Positions 1 through 9,607 of a stretch of DNA of 64,000 nucleotides are shown piece after piece; positions within the stretch are counted from its first letter, which is position 1, and each line of letters opens with the position of its first letter. Made by a program: the position numbers and the translations under genes. Source of the stretch: Pseudofrankia inefficax (GTDB lineage: Bacteria > Actinomycetota > Actinomycetes > Frankiales > Frankiaceae); assembly GCF_000166135.1 (NCBI RefSeq), contig NC_014666.1, positions 7,440,001-7,504,000 of the forward strand. The letters are read 5' to 3'. The notes beneath the pieces were generated by a model. That model did no database searches and had not been told where the DNA came from. It saw only the letters and a program-made list of their open reading frames with translations.

Positions 1-357
1 AGCCTGCTGTCGGCCAAGGCGTTGCGCGCCGAGGCGGAACGCCTGGCCCAGGCGGGCCGGTACGCCGAGGCGGTGCGGTCCCGGCTGCGCGCGATCGTGC
101 GGATGCTCGAGGAGAAGGGCGTGCTCGACCCGAGGCCCAGCCGGACCGCCGGCGAGCTCGTCACCGAGGTGGCCGCCGTCGGCGTGACCGGGCAGGACGA
201 GCTGCGCCTCGCCGTCACGGTGTTCAACGACGTCTGGTACGGCGGCAGGCCGGCCGACGCCACCGGCTACCAGGCCGTGGTCCGCGCCGACGAGGCGCTC
301 ACGTCACTGCGCGGCGGCGACCGGCAGCCGGATCCGACCCAGGCGGTGCCGGCGTGA
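1..357 (+). CDS. DUF4129 domain protein, C-terminal part (5' end outside window)
   Basis: The frame is open from the first base, so this is the C-terminal 118 residues of a longer protein. The visible part reads as the cytoplasmic DUF4129 domain: an Arg/Ala-rich helix (RYAEAVRSRLRAIVRMLEEK), a TAGELVTEV helix, then a VFNDVWYGGRPAD segment, which matches the Phe-x-x-Val-Trp-Tyr-Gly signature of that family. Full-length members are membrane proteins encoded beside DUF4350, MoxR and DUF58 genes, as here. The stop (TGA, 355-357) overlaps the GTG start of the next gene by 4 nt, implying translational coupling. The biochemical role of the family is not known. Confidence 0.85.
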   Translation, partial: SLLSAKALRAEAERLAQAGRYAEAVRSRLRAIVRMLEEKGVLDPRPSRTAGELVTEVAAVGVTGQDELRLAVTVFNDVWYGGRPADATGYQAVVRADEALTSLRGGDRQPDPTQAVPA

Positions 358-1759
358 CCGCCCCGGCCGATCTCGCGCCGGAGCCCGGCCTGGCGACCCC
401 CGCGGGCTCGACCTTCCAGCCCACCGCGCCGCGGCCGGCGTCGCGCCGACGGCTGGTCCGCGTGCTGGCGGTGTTCGCCGCGCTGGCCGTCGTCTACGGC
501 GTGATCGCGGCCTTCATCGGCGGCTCGTCCGACGGGGACACGTCGCTGGACACCACGTCGCCGAGGCCCAACGGGACGATGGCGCTGGCCCAGATCCTCG
601 GCCATCGAGGCGTCACGGTCCGCGCCGGCGACGACGTCGCGACCGCGCTGGACCAGTCGACCGGCCCGGTCGGGACGAGCCCCGAGCGGACCTTCGTGAT
701 CGTTCACCCCGGCCGGCTCAGCGGCCCGACCCTCAGCCGGCTGTCCGACTGGGTCGCCGGCGGGGCCGATGTGGTCCTCGTCGAGCCGGACACGACCGTT
801 CTGGACGCGCTGCGGCTGCCGGTACGCACCGTCGACGCGGGCGCCACGATCGGCCCGCTGCCCCCCGGCTGCCCGCTGGCCGAGGCGACCGCCGCCGGTA
901 CCGCGACCATCTCGCCGTCGACCTTCTACGGCCGGCTGACCGGCGACACGGCGGCGACGGCCACCTTCTGTTACCGGCCGACCGAGCGGGCCGCGGCCCT
1001 GGTGGTGGCGCGGCCGGCGGGGGGCCAGGGCCGCTTCGTCCTGCTGGGTGGCTCGGCGTTTCTCACCAACCGCCACCTCGACCAGGACGGCAACGCGGCG
1101 CTCGCGCTCGGCCTGCTCGTCCGCCACCCGGACCTGGAATGGGTGATCCAGCGGCGGGCCAGCTCGGACCCGGTCGACGGCAAGGGCGCGGTGCACCTGC
1201 TGGGGCCCGGGTTCTGGCTGACCTGCCTACAGTTGCTGATCGGGCTGGTCCTGCTGGCGCTGTGGCGCGGGCGACGGCTCGGGCCACCGGTCCCGGAGCC
1301 GCTGCCGGTGGTGGTCCGGGCCGCCGAGACGACCGAGGGCCGCGGCCGGCTGTACGCGGCGGCCCGTGCCCGTGACCTGGCCGCCGAGGCACTGCGCGCC
1401 GGCCTGCGGGCCCGGCTGGCCGACCGGATGGGTGTGGCGCCGCACGGCGAGCGCGGCGCGGTCGGCACCGTGCGGGCCGGCGGTGTGGTCACCGAGATCA
1501 CCGGACCGGACCCGGGCACGCTCGTCGCCTCTGTCGCCGAACGGACCGGCCGACCGGCGATGACTGTCTGGACGCTCCTGTACGGTTCGGGCGGCCCAGC
1601 CGCCCCGCTCCTGGGCCCCGGTGGCTCGGCCCCATTTCCGGGCCCCGGAGTCTCGGGCGGGCCGCTGGCTGTGGCCCCCGAGCCGCCGGAGCTGGACGAC
1701 GCCGCGTTGCTTCGGCTCGCGGAGGCACTCGACGACCTCGAACGACAGGTTGGTGGAAG

Positions 1760-1763
<4 letters not shown>
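354..1763 (+). CDS. DUF4350 domain membrane protein
   Basis: This 469-residue protein has an N-terminal membrane helix (about residues 35-57, VRVLAVFAALAVVYGVIAAF) and a second one near residues 285-303 (TCLQLLIGLVLLALW) followed by an Arg-rich turn. Between them is an extracytoplasmic domain with the DUF4350 pattern: a segment on silencing an 'old' substrate position (PNGTMALAQILGHRGVTV), then FVIVHPGRLSG and ADVVLVEPD. The C-terminal cytoplasmic tail is Ala/Arg-rich and ends in a Leu-rich helix. The GTG start overlaps the upstream stop (GTGA), and its own stop overlaps the moxR start by 4 nt, so the four genes look like one transcript. The family is associated with MoxR/DUF58 systems; no enzymatic role is established. 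Confidence 0.8.
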
Positions 1764-2998
<1,235 letters not shown>

Positions 2999-3004
2999 CC
3001 TCGG

Positions 3005-4333
3005 ATGGCGATCACCGGACGGGCGGTCGGCTGCGCGTTCCTGGGCGCGCTGGCGGTCGCGCTCGCACCGGCTCCCTGGCTGGTGCTGCTGGGGGTCAAC
3101 CTGCTGGTCGTCGTGCTGGTGGCGGTGGATGTCGCGCTGGCCGGCTCGGTCCGGCCACTGGAGCTGACCCGCAGCGGGCCGCGGGGCGCGCGGCTCGGCC
3201 AGCCGGTTCCGCTGGTGCTGACGGTCGGCAACAAGGGCGAGCGGACCGCGCGGCTGCGGATCCGGGACGGCTGGCCGCCGTCGGCCGGCGCCCGCCCGGC
3301 CGTCCACAAGGTCACCGTGCCCGCCGGTGAGCGGCGGTTCCTGGAGTCCACGCTGTACCCGAGCCGGCGGGGCGACCGGGAGCCGTACCGGATCACCATC
3401 CGGTCGCTCGGCCCGCTGGGGCTGGCCGGGCGGCAAGGCCGTCATCACGTGCCGTGGCGCGTTCGGGTGCTGCCGCCGTTCCACTCCCGGCGGCACCTGC
3501 CGGCGGCGCTGGCGCGGCTGCGCGAGGTCGAGGGCCAGGTGGCGATCCGGGGCGGCGGCGCCGGCTCCGAGTTCGACAGCCTGCGCGACTACGTGATCGG
3601 CGACGACGTCCGCGCGATCGACTGGCGTGGCACCGCCCGGCGGGGGGCCGTCGTCGTGCGGACCTTCCGGCCGGAGCGGGACCGCCGGGTGATCTGCGTC
3701 CTCGACACGGCCCGCACCTCGGCCGGCCGGGTCGGCGCGCTGTCGCCGGACGGCGGGCCCGGGCTGGGCGGCGTGCCGAGGCTCGACCACGCGCTGGACG
3801 CCGCGCTGCTGCTCGCCGCCGTCGCGTTGCGGGCCGGCGACCGGGTCGGCCTGGTCGCGCACGACAGCGAGGCCCGGCTGGTGCTGCCCGACTCGGCCGA
3901 GGCGAACGTGCTGACCCGGATGAGCGAGGCCATGGCGACGCTGGAGCCAGCGCTCGTCGAGACCGACCACGACGGCCTGGTCTCGACCGTGCTGCGCACG
4001 GCGCGTCGGCGCTCCCTGGTAGTGATCTTCACCGAGCTGGTGCCGGCGGTGGTCGAGGAGTCGCTGCTGCCGGCGCTGCCGGCGCTGACCAGCCGGCACA
4101 CCGTCCTGGTCGCCGCGCTGCGCGACCCACGGCTGGCCGAGCTCGCCGCCGGCCGCGGCGATGTCCGCGCGGTGTACGCGGCGGCGGCGGCCGAGCAGAC
4201 CCTGCTACGGCGACGCCAGCTCACCGAGGAACTGCGCGGGCGCGGCGTCGAGGTCGTCGACGCCGGCCCGGCCGGTTACGCCCCCGCCGTCACCGACGCC
4301 TACCTGACGCTGAAGTCGCTCGGCCGGCTCTGA
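3005..4333 (+). CDS. DUF58 domain protein
   Basis: The 442-residue protein starts 6 nt after moxR. It has two hydrophobic N-terminal segments (residues about 5-45: AVGCAFLGALAVALAPAPW and VLLGVNLLVVVLVAVDVAL), then a beta-rich domain, then the DUF58 signature DYVIGDDVRAIDWRGTARRG followed by VVVRTFRPERDRRVICVLD. The region after this resembles a von Willebrand A fold with a DTARTS segment. DUF58 proteins are the usual partners of MoxR ATPases and the pair is expected to act at the membrane. The substrate is unknown. The gene ends at a probable hairpin terminator and is convergent with the SRPBCC gene. Confidence 0.88.
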   Translation: MAITGRAVGCAFLGALAVALAPAPWLVLLGVNLLVVVLVAVDVALAGSVRPLELTRSGPRGARLGQPVPLVLTVGNKGERTARLRIRDGWPPSAGARPAVHKVTVPAGERRFLESTLYPSRRGDREPYRITIRSLGPLGLAGRQGRHHVPWRVRVLPPFHSRRHLPAALARLREVEGQVAIRGGGAGSEFDSLRDYVIGDDVRAIDWRGTARRGAVVVRTFRPERDRRVICVLDTARTSAGRVGALSPDGGPGLGGVPRLDHALDAALLLAAVALRAGDRVGLVAHDSEARLVLPDSAEANVLTRMSEAMATLEPALVETDHDGLVSTVLRTARRRSLVVIFTELVPAVVEESLLPALPALTSRHTVLVAALRDPRLAELAAGRGDVRAVYAAAAAEQTLLRRRQLTEELRGRGVEVVDAGPAGYAPAVTDAYLTLKSLGRL

Positions 4334-4354
4334 GGCGCCTCCGTGTGGAGCGCC
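4334..4354. terminator. Hairpin between convergent genes
   Basis: Directly after the DUF58 stop, GGCGCCTCC (4334-4342) pairs with GGAGCGCC (4347-4354) around a GTGT loop, with one bulged C. It lies between two convergent stops (4333 and 4367), so it could end transcription from both sides. There is no U-tract, as is common in high-GC actinomycetes. Confidence 0.45.
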
Positions 4355-4366
4355 CAGGCGGAGAGA

Positions 4367-4822
4367 TCACCGTTCGCAGCGGCGCTTGAGCCCCTGGGCC
4401 TCGGTGTCGACGTACTGGCGGGTCTGCCGGCCGGTGAGCAACCCGACCACAGGCGCCAGCGGGCCGGACTGGCGGACGCTGAGGGTCACCGTCACGCCGA
4501 GATCGTCCGCCCTGTCGATGCGGTGCTCGGCGACCGTCGTCACGCCACCGCTGCTGGCCGACCAGGAGAAGAAACCGCCCGGGGACCAGTCGAGGACGGT
4601 CCAGCTCAGCGTCGGCATTCTCGGCTGCTTGATGCTGACGACATCACCCTTGGTGAGCTCGCCGGCCGGTCCGTCCGCGCCGGGCACGTACTCCGGCGCG
4701 GATTCCACCCGGTCCACCCGGCTGACCGTCGGCGTCCATTCCGGCCAGCGTTCGACGTCCCGCAGCACGGCCCATACCTGGTCCGCGGTGGCGGCGATCC
4801 GCACCGAAGTCTCGTAGTACAC
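4367..4822 (-). CDS. SRPBCC (START-like) small-molecule binding family protein
   Basis: The 151-residue protein has the polyketide cyclase/dehydrase-like SRPBCC fold signature: an N-terminal strand YYETSVRIAATADQVWAVLRD followed by VERWPEWTPTVSRV, then alternating strands and a long C-terminal helix. Such proteins bind hydrophobic ligands in a deep cavity, and no ligand can be predicted here. The GTG start at 4822 is supported by an AGGAGG ribosome site 6 nt upstream. It is divergent from the GH13 gene with only about 80 bp between them. Together these two genes interrupt what may otherwise be one MoxR/SpoIIM/RDD neighbourhood. Confidence 0.8.
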   Translation of the reverse strand: MYYETSVRIAATADQVWAVLRDVERWPEWTPTVSRVDRVESAPEYVPGADGPAGELTKGDVVSIKQPRMPTLSWTVLDWSPGGFFSWSASSGGVTTVAEHRIDRADDLGVTVTLSVRQSGPLAPVVGLLTGRQTRQYVDTEAQGLKRRCER

Positions 4823-4890
4823 GGCGTCCTCCTGACGTCCCTTCTACCGGCCCTGAACCGGCCCCCAGGAGCCGGCAGGGCACGACTATC

Positions 4891-4896
4891 TACATT
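4891..4896 (+). promoter_or_regulatory. -10 hexamer TACATT, probable leaderless start for the GH13 gene
   Basis: TACATT lies 7 nt before the ATG at 4904, so transcription would begin at or next to the start codon. There is no Shine-Dalgarno sequence before this ATG. This also argues against the much longer upstream reading frame that overlaps the SRPBCC gene. Confidence 0.5.
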
Positions 4897-4903
4897 GAAT
4901 GCC

Positions 4904-7417
4904 ATGAGCCACAAATCCGACGCGGACCGTGGCCGCCGGATGACCCAGGTCGTCTTCGAATACCGGACCGGGGTGACGCGGCGGATCGCGACCGGCGCGC
5001 TGCTCACCGGCAGCTGGGACGCCAGCGGGTACCCGAGCACCAACTGGACGTCCGTACCGATGACCGAGACCACCGGCCCGGACGGCGCTCCCGCCTTCCG
5101 CGCGACGGTGGCCCTCGACGCGTCCATACCTTTCACCTGTCGCTGGGGCGTATGGCTGCTGGGCGAAGACGGGTCGCAGTTCTGGGGAATCCCCGGTGAA
5201 GTCGCGGACCCGACCGACACCGACCAGGTGCGGCTGCTCGCGCTCGATCCGGCCGGGCCGGCCACGGTCGACGCGACGTTCAGCCTCACCAGCCACCATT
5301 TCCTCGGCGCCGTTCCGGACGGCACCGGCGGAATCGTGTTCCGGGTCTGGGCGCCGAACGCCCAGTCGGTCGAGGTCGCGTTCGGCGGGCCGAGTGGCTA
5401 CCTCGCGGACGACGGCTACGGCGAGGCCACGACGCGGGCCCGGCTCCCGCTGAGCCTGGGCCCGGACGGAATCTGGACGGCCGGCGCCGACGGCTTCGCC
5501 GACCAGGTGGGCGGCTATTACCTCTACCGGGTCACCCGCGAGGACGGCTCGGTCGCCTGGCGCACGGACCCCTACTCGCGCCAGCAGAGCGGCGGCGGGG
5601 ACGTCAACCCGGACGGCGCCCACTACGACGGCGACGTCGCGGGCCTGGACGGTACCGTCAGCTGCTCGGTGGTCGTCGACGCGAGCCCGGCGGCGGCGTT
5701 CGGGACAGGTGCGGCGGATTTCTGGGCCGACGAGCTCGACCCGGCCCATCCGCTGCCGCGCCGCGTCGAGGATCTGGTCATCTACGAGCTGCACGTCGGC
5801 GCGCTCGGCTTCGGCGAAACCGCGGAGACGGACGACCCGTCGGGCGACCCGAAGGCGGGCACGTTCGCGGACGCGGTCGCGTTCGTCGACTATCTCGCCG
5901 ACCTGGGCGTGAACGCGGTGGAGCTGCTGCCGATCCTGGAGTTCTCGGGATCGCGGTCGTGGGGGTACGGCACGTCGCATTTCCTCGCCGTGGAGAAGAG
6001 CGCCGGCGGGCGGGCCGGGCTGGCCACGTTCGTCCGCGCCTGCCACCGGCGCGGTATCGCCGTCCTCGTCGACCTGGTCTTCAACCACTTCACCCAGGAC
6101 GCCGAGCGGGCCGAATGGATGTACGACACGACGACGCCCAGCCGCAACTCCTACTACTGGTATGAGGGCAGCGACGCCGACCATGCCGCGTTCCCGGACG
6201 GCGGCTACGTCGACAACCTGTCCTCCGGCTGGGCACCGCGCTATCGCGAGGAGCAGGTGCGCGCGCTGTTCGTCGCGGGGGCGGCCGCGCTGGTCGAGGA
6301 GTTCCACGTCGACGGTTTCCGGCTGGACCAGACGACGTCCATCCACCTGTACAACGCGCTGCACGCGGACGGCAGCCCGGTGGGCGCGGCGAACGTCGCC
6401 GGTCGCAAGTTCCTGCGCGAGCTGTGCCAGACCCTGCGGACGATGGCGCCGGACATCATCCTGATCGCGGAGGACCATTCCGGCTGGGACCAGGTGACCG
6501 AGCCCGCGCAGACCGGTGGCCTCGGTTTCGACGCCCGCTGGTACGTCGACTTCTACCACCACCTGATCGGCGACAAGGACGAGGGACCCGAGTACGCCCG
6601 GCTGCTCGACACCGCGGGCAGGGACCTCGACGGACCGCTCGCGATGGGGCTGTTCGCCGGCGCGCTCGCCGGCTCGGCGAACCGGACCGTGGTCTATCCG
6701 GAAAGCCACGACGAGGCCGGCAACGCCGAGCATTCCGAGCGCAACATCCTGATCGCGGTGAACAACGCGCCGCTGGTCGGCGAGACCCGTTGGTATGCCG
6801 AGGCGCGCATGCGCTGCGTCACCGCGCTCAGCCTGCTCACGGCCGGGACGCCGATGTTCCTGATGGGCGACGAGGTCGGAGCGCAGAAGGCGTACACGTA
6901 CAACCACTTCACCGAGAACAAGGAGGACCTCTACGGGCTGCGGGCCGGGCCAGGCGCCGGGCTGTTCGCAGCCCACCGCGACCTGATCGGCCTTCGCCTC
7001 GGTTCTCCCGCCGCGAAAAGCCGCAACCTGGAGGTCCTGCACACCAACGACGGCGGCCGGGTGATCGCGTTCCGGCGCTGGTCCGACCCGACCGACGACG
7101 ACCAGGCCGGCGGTGGCCCGACTGGCGGTGGCCCGACTGGCGGTGGCCCGGCCAGGGCCACGGTCGAGGAGATGCTCGTCGTCTGCAGCCTGAACAACCA
7201 GCCGTTCCCGAGCTACCTGTTGCGGCATCCGGCACTGACCGGCGCGCCGTGGCGCCTGCGGCTCAGTACGGACGATCCGGCCTACAACGGTCGCGCGGAC
7301 GCCCCAACCACCGGGAACTTCGTCGTCACCGCGGACGGCGACGGCACCCTGGACCTGCGGCTTCCCGCCGTCGCCACGCTCGTCTTCACCCGATTGGCGG
7401 GGGCCACACCCGCCTGA
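4904..7417 (+). CDS. GH13 alpha-glucan enzyme (branching enzyme / trehalohydrolase-like)
   Basis: This 837-residue protein has an N-terminal beta domain (about 1-120), a CBM48-like module (about 125-250, starting HHFLGAVPDGTGGIVFRVWAP) and a GH13 barrel. Conserved regions are intact: DLVFNHF, GFRLDQTTSIH (nucleophile Asp475), LIAEDHSGW (acid/base Glu523) and YPESHDE (Asp603). It most resembles glycogen-branching enzyme or malto-oligosyltrehalose trehalohydrolase, and I cannot separate the two by eye. The extra N-terminal domain is not typical of either. A 15-bp in-frame repeat near 7109-7150 encodes GGGPT units in a linker before the C-terminal beta domain. An alternative start is the Met at residue 13 (4940). 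Confidence 0.85.
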   Translation: MSHKSDADRGRRMTQVVFEYRTGVTRRIATGALLTGSWDASGYPSTNWTSVPMTETTGPDGAPAFRATVALDASIPFTCRWGVWLLGEDGSQFWGIPGEVADPTDTDQVRLLALDPAGPATVDATFSLTSHHFLGAVPDGTGGIVFRVWAPNAQSVEVAFGGPSGYLADDGYGEATTRARLPLSLGPDGIWTAGADGFADQVGGYYLYRVTREDGSVAWRTDPYSRQQSGGGDVNPDGAHYDGDVAGLDGTVSCSVVVDASPAAAFGTGAADFWADELDPAHPLPRRVEDLVIYELHVGALGFGETAETDDPSGDPKAGTFADAVAFVDYLADLGVNAVELLPILEFSGSRSWGYGTSHFLAVEKSAGGRAGLATFVRACHRRGIAVLVDLVFNHFTQDAERAEWMYDTTTPSRNSYYWYEGSDADHAAFPDGGYVDNLSSGWAPRYREEQVRALFVAGAAALVEEFHVDGFRLDQTTSIHLYNALHADGSPVGAANVAGRKFLRELCQTLRTMAPDIILIAEDHSGWDQVTEPAQTGGLGFDARWYVDFYHHLIGDKDEGPEYARLLDTAGRDLDGPLAMGLFAGALAGSANRTVVYPESHDEAGNAEHSERNILIAVNNAPLVGETRWYAEARMRCVTALSLLTAGTPMFLMGDEVGAQKAYTYNHFTENKEDLYGLRAGPGAGLFAAHRDLIGLRLGSPAAKSRNLEVLHTNDGGRVIAFRRWSDPTDDDQAGGGPTGGGPTGGGPARATVEEMLVVCSLNNQPFPSYLLRHPALTGAPWRLRLSTDDPAYNGRADAPTTGNFVVTADGDGTLDLRLPAVATLVFTRLAGATPA

Positions 7418-7547
7418 CACCGGCTACGAGCCGAACCCCGTGGCCCGCCCGATCGGTCGCCTGGCCGACGGCCTCTCCCACCGGGTTGGGCGGTCTGACA
7501 GTATTTCCGCCACGGCCGCGGATGGCCCTGGAGACTCGGGCGGTGCC

Positions 7548-8570
7548 ATGGATCTGGACGCGTATGTAGCCGTCCATCGACCGGAGTGGTTCCGGCTCAG
7601 CCACCTCGTCGACAAGGCGAACCGGCCGCGCAAGATGTCGCGTTCGGAGCTCGACGAGCTGGTCGAGCTCTACCAGCGTGTCGCCACCCAGCTTTCGGTG
7701 GTCCGCGGCCGGTCCCACGACCAGGCCATGGTCGACGACCTGTCGTCACTCGTGATCCGGGCCCGGGCCGCCGTGACCGGCGGCGCCGAGACCAGCTGGC
7801 GGAGCGTCGGCCGGTACTTCGTCGCCACCTTCCCTTCGGCGGTCTACGTCCGCCGATGGTGGGTGATCGGGACGACGGTCGGATCCGTGCTGCTCGCGCT
7901 GGCCTGCGCTCTGTGGATCACACACGACACGAACGCCCGGGAGAACCTGGTCCCACCGAGCGACGTGGCCGCGCTCTGCCAGCACGACTTCAAGGCGTAC
8001 TACAGCGAGAACCCGGCGAGCTCGTTCGCCGGCCAGGTCTGGACGAACAACGCCTGGGTCTCGGCGGAGGCGATCGCGTCCGGCGTGGCGCTGGGCCTGC
8101 CCACCCTGTTCGTCCTGCTCAACAACGCGATCAACATCGGAGTCGACGGCGGCTACATGTCCAGCTGTGGTCACGGCGGCGAGTTCTTCTCGCTGATCCT
8201 GCCGCACGGCCTGCTGGAGCTGACGGTCGTCTTCACCGCCGGCGCCGTCGGGCTGAAGCTCGGCTGGTCGATCATCTCTCCCGGCGGCCGACGACGCGTC
8301 GAGTCGCTGGCCACCGAGGGCCGGGCAGCGCTGTCGATAGCGCTCGGGCTCGCCGTCGCGCTGGCCGTCTCCGGGGTGATCGAGGCCTTCGTCACCCCGT
8401 CTGGCCTGCCGACCGCGGTCCGGATCGGGATCGGCGCCCTCGCCTGGTCGCTGTTCGTCGGCTACGTCTGGCTCTACGGCTCCCGCGCCGCGGCGACCGG
8501 CGACACCGGCGATCTCGACGCCGAACTGGCCGGCGATCTCGTGCCCGTCACCGAGGCGGTGACCCTGTGA
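7548..8570 (+). CDS. SpoIIM-family (stage II sporulation protein M-like) membrane protein
   Basis: The 340-residue protein starts with a soluble helical part (about 1-95, MDLDAYVAVHRPEWFRLSHL) and then has about five membrane helices, including WWVIGTTVGSVLLALACALWI and IGIGALAWSLFVGYVWLYG. The family hallmark LPHGLLEL lies between helices two and three. SpoIIM relatives occur widely in non-sporulating actinomycetes, next to RDD, DUF58 and MoxR genes. Their function outside Bacillus is not known. The ATG at 7548 is the first start that gives the family's usual N-terminus. Its stop overlaps the start of the RDD gene by 4 nt. Confidence 0.85.
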   Translation: MDLDAYVAVHRPEWFRLSHLVDKANRPRKMSRSELDELVELYQRVATQLSVVRGRSHDQAMVDDLSSLVIRARAAVTGGAETSWRSVGRYFVATFPSAVYVRRWWVIGTTVGSVLLALACALWITHDTNARENLVPPSDVAALCQHDFKAYYSENPASSFAGQVWTNNAWVSAEAIASGVALGLPTLFVLLNNAINIGVDGGYMSSCGHGGEFFSLILPHGLLELTVVFTAGAVGLKLGWSIISPGGRRRVESLATEGRAALSIALGLAVALAVSGVIEAFVTPSGLPTAVRIGIGALAWSLFVGYVWLYGSRAAATGDTGDLDAELAGDLVPVTEAVTL

Positions 8571-9487
8571 GCCGGGTCGTCACCGGCGAGGCCGTCGCGA
8601 TCGACCTGCGGCCGGCCCGGCTGGGCTCCCGGATGGTTGCCGGCCTGCTCGATCTGCTCATCCAGCTCTTCGTGCTGTACGGGGCGCTGGTGACGGCGCT
8701 GCTCGTGGTGAACCCGAAGGACGACGCGCTGGCCGCGGCGACCGTGCTGGTCGTCTACGTGACGACGATGCTCGGCTATCCGGTGGTCTGCGAGACCTTC
8801 CTGCGCGGCCGCACCATCGGGAAGATGGTGATGAAGCTACGGGTGGTCCGCGACGATGGCGGCCCGGTCCGGTTCCGGCACGCGTTCACCCGCGGGCTCA
8901 TCGGCGCCGTCGTCGAACGTCCTGGCGTCTTCGTCGGGCTGCCAGCCGTGCTGGCGATGCTGTTCTCCGGTCGGGCCAAGCGGCTGGGCGACCTGTTCGC
9001 GGGCACCGTCGTGGTGCACGAGTCGGTGCCGGCGCTGCTCGGCGCGGTGCCGACGGTGGCGGGCCCGCTCGCCGGCTGGGTGACCCGGCTGGACCTCACC
9101 GGGCTCGACGACGAGCTGACCGGCACCGTGCGCGGCTTCCTCGGCCGGGTGCACGAGCTGTCCCCGGAGGCCAGGGAACGGATCGGCGCCGACCTGGTCG
9201 CCCAGGTCCGGGCCGTCGTCACCCCGGCGCCACCGCCGGGCACACCCGGCTGGGCGTACCTGTCGGCCGTGCTGGCCGAACGGACCCGGCGCTCCTACCA
9301 GCGCCTGCGCGCGATCTCCCGGGCGCACTACGGACCGGGCGAGATCCCGGGTATCCCGCTGGAGTACTACCCGGCGCACCTGCTGGCGCAGCGGCCCGGC
9401 CCTCCCCCGCCGATTCCCGGCTACGGTCCCGGTGGATCGATCCCGATCCCGATCGGCCCGACGATGCCGCCCGGTTCCGCCCGCTGA
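8567..9487 (+). CDS. RDD family membrane protein
   Basis: The GTG start at 8567 overlaps the SpoIIM-like stop (GTGA). Residues 10-150 form the RDD domain: RPARLGSRMVAGLLDLLIQ begins the first helix with the conserved Arg and Asp, and a second helix pair (AATVLVVYVTTMLGYPVV) precedes the RTIGKMVMKLRVV loop. The remaining half is a cytoplasmic helical tail ending in a Pro/Gly-rich segment. RDD proteins are proposed to be transporters or membrane anchors, but substrates are mostly unknown. The pairing with SpoIIM is common in actinomycetes. Confidence 0.85.
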   Translation: MSRVVTGEAVAIDLRPARLGSRMVAGLLDLLIQLFVLYGALVTALLVVNPKDDALAAATVLVVYVTTMLGYPVVCETFLRGRTIGKMVMKLRVVRDDGGPVRFRHAFTRGLIGAVVERPGVFVGLPAVLAMLFSGRAKRLGDLFAGTVVVHESVPALLGAVPTVAGPLAGWVTRLDLTGLDDELTGTVRGFLGRVHELSPEARERIGADLVAQVRAVVTPAPPPGTPGWAYLSAVLAERTRRSYQRLRAISRAHYGPGEIPGIPLEYYPAHLLAQRPGPPPPIPGYGPGGSIPIPIGPTMPPGSAR

Positions 9488-9525
9488 CCGGCGTCCGCGC
9501 CGCTTCGCCTCGCTTCGAGGCACGG

Positions 9526-9543
9526 CCTGACACAACGATGTCA
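9526..9543. repeat. 18-bp palindrome CTGACA-N6-TGTCAG, copy 1
   Basis: CTGACA (9526-9531) and TGTCAG (9538-9543) are perfect inverted repeats around CAACGA. A second copy with the same arms and the same 6-bp spacing lies 55 bp further on. They sit between the convergent RDD and ahcY genes. They could be terminator hairpins or a paired protein-binding site. Confidence 0.6.
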
Positions 9544-9580
9544 GAACGGGCCGGGGTGACGTGAGCGGTCCGGCGGAGAT

Positions 9581-9598
9581 CTGACAGGGCAGTGTCAG
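9581..9598. repeat. 18-bp palindrome CTGACA-N6-TGTCAG, copy 2
   Basis: CTGACA (9581-9586) and TGTCAG (9593-9598) flank GGGCAG, about 10 bp downstream of the ahcY stop. The arms are identical to those of copy 1. In ahcY orientation this could be a 3' hairpin. Confidence 0.6.
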
Positions 9599-9607
9599 GT
9601 ATCGGGG

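Noticed and set aside
4343-4903. Extension of the GH13 gene to an earlier start over the SRPBCC gene
   Set aside because: The TACATT hexamer 7 nt before ATG 4904 and the SRPBCC gene on the other strand make the extension unlikely.
4886-7420. 844-codon minus-strand frame opposite the GH13 gene
   Set aside because: The plus strand carries all GH13 motifs; the antisense product has no recognisable motif.
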